Shown one piece after another: positions 54,862 through 64,000 of a stretch of 64,000 bases of DNA; position 1 is the first letter of the stretch, and each line of letters starts with the position of its first letter. The DNA lies in the NCBI GenBank assembly GCA_040506895.1, contig JBEVVY010000001.1, positions 3,395,116 through 3,459,115 of the forward strand, written 5' to 3'. Position numbers and translations under genes: made by a program. The notes below the pieces were generated by a model, which saw only the letters and a list, made by a program, of their open reading frames with translations, ran no database searches and was not told the origin of the DNA. The DNA is from Sedimenticola_A sp040506895. Lineage in GTDB: Bacteria; Pseudomonadota; Gammaproteobacteria; Chromatiales; Chromatiaceae.

Positions 54862-55347
54862 ATGGATCAGGAATTGGAACAACTGTCCCTGAAGCTGGGA
54901 GAGCGGCTCGCGGCGAAAGGCCTGGTGATGGTCACCGCCGAGTCCTGTACCGGCGGCTGGGTCGCAAAGGCGCTGACAGACATCGCAGGCAGCAGCGGCT
55001 GCTTCGACCGCGGTTTCATCACCTACAGCAACGAGGCCAAGCAGGATATGCTGGGTGTCGCCCGCGAGACCCTCGAGCGTCATGGCGCCGTCAGTGAGCC
55101 GACGGTCCGGGAGATGGTCCTGGGTGCGCTGGCCAACAGCCGTGGGGATGTAGCCGTGGCGATCAGCGGAATCGCCGGACCGGGCGGCGGCAGTGATGAG
55201 AAACCCGTTGGCACAATATGTTTTGCCTGGGGCATGGGTGGAGAAGAGCCGTTGGCTGTGACCTACCTCTTCGAGGGCGATCGTGACGCGGTGCGCCGGC
55301 AGGCGGTGATCGCTGCCATGAAGGGAGTGCTCGAGATCATTGGCTGA
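54862..55347 (+). CDS. pncC: Nicotinamide-nucleotide amidase (CinA C-terminal family)
   Basis: This 161-residue enzyme hydrolyses nicotinamide mononucleotide to nicotinate mononucleotide and ammonia in NAD recycling. It shows MVTAESCTGGWVAKALTDI near the start, then VSEPTVREMVLGAL and AISGIAGPGGGSDEKPVGT. PncC commonly precedes recA in gammaproteobacteria. ATG 54862 gives the usual length; the frame is open to 54820. Its end overlaps the thpR start by eight bases. Confidence 0.92.
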   Translation: MDQELEQLSLKLGERLAAKGLVMVTAESCTGGWVAKALTDIAGSSGCFDRGFITYSNEAKQDMLGVARETLERHGAVSEPTVREMVLGALANSRGDVAVAISGIAGPGGGSDEKPVGTICFAWGMGGEEPLAVTYLFEGDRDAVRRQAVIAAMKGVLEIIG

Positions 55348-55873
55348 TAAACGGGGTGCCCAGAGACTCTTTTTTGCGCTGTGGCCAGACCAGGCCGTGC
55401 GCAAGGGGTTGCTGCGCATCAGCCGTAACCTGCCCCGGCACGGAGGGCGGCAGCTCCACCCGGAGGATCTCCATATCACCCTGGTCTTTCTCGGCATGGT
55501 CGAGGCTGATGAGTATGACTGCGTGGTCGATGCAGCTGACAGGGTGGCGGGACAGCCGTTCCGGTTCAGCATCGACAGGGTCGACTACTGGAAGCGTCCC
55601 CGGGTGCTCTGGTGCGGGCCGAGCGAAACCCCTGCCGCGATGACGGAACTGGTGCAGAATCTGCAACAGCAGCTCTCTGTCTGCGGATTCGAGCCTGAAA
55701 AAAGGGTTTACAGCCCCCATGTCACCCTTGCTCGCAAGGCGCATCCGGTAGATGCCTATCCCCTGGAAGCGCCGCTGCCGTGGGAGGTGGAGGAGTTCGC
55801 CCTGGTGGTCTCCCAGGGCGGCCGGGAACCGCCCCATTACAATGTATTGAAAAAATGGACCCTGGACTCATGA
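55340..55873 (+). CDS. thpR: RNA 2',3'-cyclic phosphodiesterase (2H family)
   Basis: This 177-residue 2H phosphoesterase has the two HxTL motifs: DLHITLVFLG (His45) and SPHVTLARK (near 127). It opens 2',3'-cyclic phosphate ends of RNA; relatives were first found as tRNA ligases. The start is TTG 55340, overlapping the pncC stop, so translation is coupled. It is followed by the recA promoter region. Confidence 0.9.
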   Translation: MADKRGAQRLFFALWPDQAVRKGLLRISRNLPRHGGRQLHPEDLHITLVFLGMVEADEYDCVVDAADRVAGQPFRFSIDRVDYWKRPRVLWCGPSETPAAMTELVQNLQQQLSVCGFEPEKRVYSPHVTLARKAHPVDAYPLEAPLPWEVEEFALVVSQGGREPPHYNVLKKWTLDS

Positions 55874-55886
55874 CTTGAGCCTCAGG

Positions 55887-55918
55887 CTGTGCCATAATAG
55901 AGAACAATTAGAGAACAA
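55887..55918 (+). promoter_or_regulatory. Possible LexA-type sites upstream of recA
   Basis: A degenerate gammaproteobacterial-type box CTGT-N8-AGAG (55887-55902, one mismatch from CTGT-N8-ACAG) partly overlaps a direct repeat TAGAGAACAA / TAGAGAACAA (55898-55907, 55909-55918). The repeat contains GAAC-N7-GAAC (55902-55916), the spacing of alphaproteobacterial LexA boxes. Either could place recA under SOS control. A CATAAT -10-like word lies at 55893-55898. Confidence 0.4.
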
Positions 55919-55962
55919 AGCGGCAAAAGGTGCCGCCATTTTCCACAGATCGGGGGATAGAG

Positions 55963-57008
<1,046 letters not shown>

Positions 57009-57012
<4 letters not shown>

Positions 57013-57461
57013 GCACCTCCGACAGGCAGGAACTCGAGCAGGCGGCAGTCCGCCTGCTCGCCTCCCGCGAACACACCCGGGCAGAGCTGAAGCGGAAGCT
57101 CGGCTCCAGGGCAGATGACCCGGCACTCCTCGAACAGGTACTCAACGGCCTGGAGACCCAGCGGCTCCAGAGTGACAGCCGTTTCGTCGAGCAGTACATC
57201 GATTCCAGAAAGCGCAAGGGCTACGGTCCCCTGCGTATACGCCAGGAACTCCAGCAGAAGGGGGTCGGGGGCGAACTGATCGAGCAGTGGCTGGATGAGC
57301 GCGACAGCGAGTGGATGGATCTGCTGGGCGAGGCTGCCAGGCGCAAGTACGGCAGTTCCCCGGCATCCGATTACAAGGAGAAGGCCAGGCGGGCCCGTTT
57401 CCTTGAATACCGCGGCTTTCCCACTGAACTGATCCGCGAGTTTCTGTGGGCTGACGACTAG
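57009..57461 (+). CDS. recX: RecA regulator RecX, CTG start
   Basis: These 150 residues match RecX: LEQAAVRLLASREHTRAELK at the start, then DSRFVEQYIDSRKRKGYGPL and IRQELQQKGV, and finally KARRARFLEYRGFPTELIRE. RecX binds RecA filaments and limits their extension. No in-frame ATG, GTG or TTG lies between the upstream stop at 56979 and the conserved start. The only near-cognate start is CTG 57009, overlapping the recA stop, with GGAGG (56997-57001) seven bases upstream. This is why simple gene callers would miss it. Length is normal. Confidence 0.85.
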
Positions 57462-57653
57462 CCGAATTTCCTTTACCGACAATCACTAACAACCGGTATT
57501 CCCAGACTCTCCGGCGCAATTGTGCGCTGCTTATCACTTCTCGCAACTGCCCTGCGAAATCCCTGCTAATTGGCTGCAGGTCACAGTTATTTTGCCGATT
57601 CTTTCAATACTTACCCAGTATACGAGCGGCTCGGCTCAGCGGGGCAATTGGCA

Positions 57654-59669
57654 ATGGCAGGAAAGAGAATCATCTTCAGTGGAATCAGTGGCCTGTTCAC
57701 TGGGCTTCTGCTGCTTGGTGTTCTGCTTATTGCTTCCGTGGACGTGGACTCCTATAAAGCCCAGCTTGCCGAGCAGATCAGCGCGCTCACAGGTCGCCAG
57801 GTCTCGGTAACTGGTTCTCTCGATCTGCAGCTCTCCATCCATCCCGTGATCAGGGCCGAAGGCCTGGTGGTGGCCAATGCCCCCTGGGGCAGTCGTGCCG
57901 AGATGCTGAAGGTGAAGCGCGTGGAGGTACAGCTCGAACTGCTGCCCCTGCTCTCCGGTGATTTCCGCATCACCCGGCTCGATCTGCTGGAGCCTGACCT
58001 CTATCTCGAGACGGATGACCATGGACGTGGAAACTGGCTTTTTAGCGTGGACCCGAACGGGGCCGATAACGCCGCACAGGTCGGTCGCCAGGCCCCCCTG
58101 CCCATGATCCGGATGGCACTGCTGGAAGACGGCAATATCAGTTACCTGGATGGACAGAGCGGGAAGATGAGAAACATCCGGATCGATCTGCTGGAGGCCG
58201 AGGCGGATGGATACGACAACTCGGTGGCTGTGCGAATGCGCGGGCCTGTCAGTGACCGCCAGGTCGAGTGGAAAGGTCATCTGGGTTCCTATCGGAGCCT
58301 GGTGAATGGTGATGAACTGGCAGTGGACCTGCAGGTCAGCACTCAGAGTGCCACTGGCAGGCTGCAGGGTGTCGTGCATCCCGCTGCCTGGCGGGAGAGT
58401 CTGAAGCTGAAGATGGATGTGTCGGCCGGAAAGATGTCGGATGTGTTCGCGCTCTGGGGGGTGAAAGGGGCGCCAAACGATCGTGCCGAGCTGGTCTCCA
58501 CCCTAAGTTACGATGATTCAGGATGGTTTTTTGAAGAGGCGACCCTGCAACTGGATAGATACCTACTCGCCGGAAACGTGCACCTGGATGCCGCAGGAGA
58601 GCGGTTGAAGCTGACCGGGCATATCCACAAGGCACGTATGGATCTAAGGGATGAGCGCGATGGCAAGGCCGGCGAGAAGAAGGTTTTCTCGGCCGAGCCG
58701 CTGAAACTCTCTGCGCTCAATGTGATCGATGCAGAGATCAGTCTCGACAACGGGAGAGTCATCGGCTCCAAATATGAACTCAATGACCTGAACCTGAAAG
58801 CCTCTCTCAATCAGGGACTGCTCAGGGTTTCACCCGCCACGGCAAATGTCGGGGGTGGCAGGTTGAAGGCATCCCTGAACCTGGATGCCAGGCGGAAACA
58901 TGCCCTGGTCGATCTGCGTGCAACGGGTCATTCACTGGGTTTGGGTGAAATACTCGATCGGGCTGGCCACAAAGGCCTGCTGAGTGGCGGGGCATCCCGT
59001 CTCGATCTGAAGCTCCGGGGACGCGGTTCTTCCATGGCGCGGATCATGGGGAGCCTCTCGGGAACAGTTTTGGTCGATGTCGGAAAGGGACGCATGAACA
59101 ACAAGGTGCTGGACCTGGCCGGGGGCGACGTTCTGAGTCAGCTGCTGGTGGCGGTCAATCCCCTGGCGAAAAAGGAGCCGTTCACCCGCCTCGAATGTGC
59201 AGTTGCCAACCTGAGCTTCAAGGGTGGCGTTGCGCAGTATGACAAGCGGCTGGCTGCCGAGACCGACAAGATGACCCTGGTCAGCTCCGGCCGGATCGAT
59301 CTCAAGCGGGAGACCCTGGATATGGGTATGAATCCCAAGCCGCGCAAGGACTCCGTCGACCTTGGTATCGGTGCCGGAGACCTGGTCAGCGTCGCCAGGA
59401 TTCAGGGTTCGCTGGCAGAACCCGAGCTGGGGCTGGATGCGGCCAATACCGCGAAGACAGGCTTCAAGGTCTACACCGCGATCGCCACGGGTGGAGCATC
59501 GCTGCTGTTGAACGGCCTGTTCGACAAGGTCACCGCGGATCCTCACCCCTGCCAGACCGCCCTGGGCAGTGCGCCGGCCGAGAGCCGTGGTGCGCACAAA
59601 AAGAAGGCACCGAAAAAAGAGCGCGCCAAGGGTTTTCCGGACCATCTCGCCATGATTCTCGGGGAGTGA
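57654..59669 (+). CDS. AsmA-family protein
   Basis: This 671-residue envelope protein has an N-terminal membrane anchor (about 5-30, FSGISGLFTGLLLLGVLLIASV) and a long periplasmic beta-rich body beginning VDVDSYKAQLAEQISALTGR, the AsmA start pattern. It ends in a basic tail (KKKAPKKERAKGFP). AsmA-like proteins are thought to carry phospholipids between membranes or affect outer-membrane assembly. The start is ATG 57654; 192 bases separate it from recX. Confidence 0.85.
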   Translation: MAGKRIIFSGISGLFTGLLLLGVLLIASVDVDSYKAQLAEQISALTGRQVSVTGSLDLQLSIHPVIRAEGLVVANAPWGSRAEMLKVKRVEVQLELLPLLSGDFRITRLDLLEPDLYLETDDHGRGNWLFSVDPNGADNAAQVGRQAPLPMIRMALLEDGNISYLDGQSGKMRNIRIDLLEAEADGYDNSVAVRMRGPVSDRQVEWKGHLGSYRSLVNGDELAVDLQVSTQSATGRLQGVVHPAAWRESLKLKMDVSAGKMSDVFALWGVKGAPNDRAELVSTLSYDDSGWFFEEATLQLDRYLLAGNVHLDAAGERLKLTGHIHKARMDLRDERDGKAGEKKVFSAEPLKLSALNVIDAEISLDNGRVIGSKYELNDLNLKASLNQGLLRVSPATANVGGGRLKASLNLDARRKHALVDLRATGHSLGLGEILDRAGHKGLLSGGASRLDLKLRGRGSSMARIMGSLSGTVLVDVGKGRMNNKVLDLAGGDVLSQLLVAVNPLAKKEPFTRLECAVANLSFKGGVAQYDKRLAAETDKMTLVSSGRIDLKRETLDMGMNPKPRKDSVDLGIGAGDLVSVARIQGSLAEPELGLDAANTAKTGFKVYTAIATGGASLLLNGLFDKVTADPHPCQTALGSAPAESRGAHKKKAPKKERAKGFPDHLAMILGE

Positions 59670-59865
59670 TTGTCGGGGAGTCCCACCTCTCCCCGCGCAG
59701 GGGATGGCACCGGGTTTTGAGTGCACACCCCGGCCGGAGATCAGCCGATCCCCGCTTTCGAGGGGGAATCACTGAATTTTCGGGATTTTTTGTACAATCT
59801 TGAGTGACATTCGTCGCCGTTCTGCATACCATTCCTCTTTTCAGTATTTAGTTTTTCCTGACGGT

Positions 59866-62496
<2,631 letters not shown>

Positions 62497-62618
62497 GGCA
62501 CCTGCCGGTCTCCAATACGGTTTTATCCATGCCGGTTTTATTGTTTAATGTCCGGCTTTTGGCGTCTCTGCCGTCTTTTCGCAGGACGCACTGTTAGTTG
62601 AAGCGAGCATCTGAAGAA

Positions 62619-63845
62619 ATGGCTCTTATTGTCCAGAAGTATGGTGGTACCTCCGTGGGTACCGTCGAGCGCATACAGGCCGTGGCCAAGAAGGTCGCCG
62701 CCGTGCGCGAACGAGGTGACCAGATCATCGTGGTGGTGTCTGCCATGTCGGGCGAGACCAACCGCCTGATTTCGCTATCCAAAGAGATCGATGAACGGCC
62801 CGATCCCCGCGAGATGGATGTGCTGGTCTCCACCGGTGAGCAGGTCACCATTGCGTTGCTGAGCATGGCGTTGAACAAGCTGGGCTGTCCCGCCCGCTCG
62901 TATACCGGTGGGCAGGTGCATATCCTGACCGACAGCGCCCACTCCAAGGCGCGTATCCAGGATATAGACGATGCCCGTGTCAGGGCTGACCTGGAGGCGG
63001 GTCGCGCGGTCGTGGTGGCCGGTTTCCAGGGGGTGGACGAGCACGGCAACATCACCACCCTCGGTCGTGGTGGCTCCGACACCACCGCCGTGGCCATGGC
63101 TGCCGCACTGAGCGCAGACGAGTGCCAGATCTTCACCGACGTGGACGGTGTCTACACCACCGATCCCCGGGTGGAACCCAAGGCCCGCAAGCTGGAGAAG
63201 ATCACCTTCGAGGAGATGCTCGAGATGGCCAGCCTAGGCTCCAAGGTTCTGCAGATCCGCGCCGTCGAATTTGCCGGTAAATACAATGTACCCCTGCGCG
63301 TTCTCTCCAGTTTCGAGGAAGGCGAGGGCACCCTGATCACCTTTGAGGACGAGGGTATGGAAGAAGCAAAAATTTCGGGTATCGCGTTCAACCGCGATGA
63401 AGCAAAACTGACCATCCGCGGTGTACCTGACCAGCCTGGCGTGGCCTACAGCATTCTGGGTCCCATCTCGGGAGCCAATATCGAAGTGGACATGATCGTT
63501 CAGAACATCTCTGAAGATAAGACCACCGATTTCACCTTCACCGTTCACCGTAACGACTACCCCAAGGCCCTGGAACTGCTGAAGGAGACCGCAGAGGTTG
63601 TCGGTGCCCGGGAAGTGGATGGCGACGAGGGAATCGTCAAGATCTCCCTGGTGGGTGTGGGAATGCGCTCCCATGCCGGTATCGCCGCCACCATGTTCGA
63701 GACCCTGGCGCACGAGGGGATCAATATTCGCATGATCTCCACCTCCGAAATCAAGATCTCAGTGGTAGTGGATGAAAAGTACCTCGAACTGGGTGTCCGC
63801 TCCCTGCACGAAGCCTTCAATCTGGCGATGGAAGACGCAGAATAG
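62619..63845 (+). CDS. lysC: Aspartate kinase
   Basis: This 408-residue kinase phosphorylates aspartate at the head of the Lys/Met/Thr pathway. The N-terminal kinase motif QKYGGTSVG (6-14), VVVSAMSGETNRL, LGRGGSDTTAVA and FTDVDGVYTTDPR are all present. Two C-terminal ACT domains (about 265-405) bind the feedback inhibitor. ATG 62619 is the usual start; a TTG at 62598 is in frame. alaS-lysC-csrA order is common, but csrA lies beyond the window. Confidence 0.96.
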   Translation: MALIVQKYGGTSVGTVERIQAVAKKVAAVRERGDQIIVVVSAMSGETNRLISLSKEIDERPDPREMDVLVSTGEQVTIALLSMALNKLGCPARSYTGGQVHILTDSAHSKARIQDIDDARVRADLEAGRAVVVAGFQGVDEHGNITTLGRGGSDTTAVAMAAALSADECQIFTDVDGVYTTDPRVEPKARKLEKITFEEMLEMASLGSKVLQIRAVEFAGKYNVPLRVLSSFEEGEGTLITFEDEGMEEAKISGIAFNRDEAKLTIRGVPDQPGVAYSILGPISGANIEVDMIVQNISEDKTTDFTFTVHRNDYPKALELLKETAEVVGAREVDGDEGIVKISLVGVGMRSHAGIAATMFETLAHEGINIRMISTSEIKISVVVDEKYLELGVRSLHEAFNLAMEDAE

Positions 63846-64000
63846 GCTATTTTAGAAGTAGAGGGCTTGGTGTGGCGCAGTTGAGGAAAAGTCGTTAGAT
63901 TCTTGTTTCCTCTTTAAAACCCGCTTTTTGATTGGTAGAATCCCTTTGCCCTTTTCCACAGGATGACTTCCAGTGGGTTAAGTGCTTGGTTGGCGGCGAT

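Noticed and set aside
62532..62561. Terminator between alaS and lysC
   Set aside because: Five-base stem GCCGG/CCGGC with a long AT-rich loop and only four T after it; too weak to call.
63900..64000. Promoter or start of csrA after lysC
   Set aside because: TAGAAT occurs at 63936-63941 but no -35 at the right distance, and no csrA start lies inside the window.

Overview
The window looks like a gammaproteobacterial chromosome carrying the right-hand part of an integrative and conjugative element (ICE). The chromosomal anchor is at the right: pncC, thpR, recA, recX, an AsmA-family gene, alaS and lysC, all on the + strand. recA-recX-alaS-lysC is a familiar gammaproteobacterial order. The window has no rRNA, no tRNA that I could find and no CRISPR array, so the species cannot be named.

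The left two thirds hold the conjugation module of the PFGI-1 / ICEHin1056 type (GI-type, MPF-G type IV secretion). Its genes appear in the usual order but are split by cargo. From the left: a MerR-type regulator cut by the window edge, with a divergent GDCCVxC protein (0-0.6 kb); a non-coding stretch with several strong hairpins (0.63-1.43 kb); an integrase-domain protein; and PilL, TIGR03759, lytic transglycosylase, TIGR03765, TraD and TIGR03747 (2.5-8.7 kb). Cargo 1 is a complete Wadjet operon jetABCD with a divergent WYL-domain regulator (8.8-16.4 kb). Conjugation then resumes from RAQPRD to the VirB4-like ATPase (16.6-23.9 kb). Cargo 2 is HTH-ImmA/IrrE, a PIN-domain protein and a CoiA/DUF6035-like nuclease (24.1-27.2 kb). 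Conjugation finishes with TIGR03757, TIGR03756 (TraU-like), TIGR03755, a small membrane protein and TraG-N (27.6-32.4 kb). No relaxase and no convincing attachment site are visible, so the element must extend left of the window or be degraded.

The most unusual part is 34.3-52.3 kb, about 18 kb of same-strand genes that overlap or nearly touch. It begins with a small HTH protein and a type I restriction-modification system. Between hsdM and hsdS sits a phosphoribosyltransferase-like gene, and the specificity subunit carries an N-terminal NADAR (YbiA-like) domain. hsdR is followed by a DNA cytosine methyltransferase, an SF1 helicase fused to an Fe-S nuclease, and a Vsr-type endonuclease. The last two genes are a thymidine-phosphorylase-like enzyme and a 1242-residue protein with a zinc ribbon, a protein-kinase-like domain, an AAA ATPase and an unknown C-terminal domain. 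Three different families acting on N-glycosidic bonds or ribose phosphates (PRTase, NADAR, nucleoside phosphorylase) in one restriction-modification operon is the best candidate here for an undescribed defence system.

From 52.3 to 54 kb is a junction zone: the decayed C-terminal half of a DUF6880-like gene, a Phd/YefM-ParE toxin-antitoxin pair with a clear promoter and operator, and an AT-rich stretch with a 49-bp imperfect direct repeat. A cupin gene and a 59-residue cysteine-rich ORF lead into the recA cluster. recX has no ATG, GTG or TTG start. It appears to start at CTG overlapping the recA stop, behind a strong ribosome binding site.
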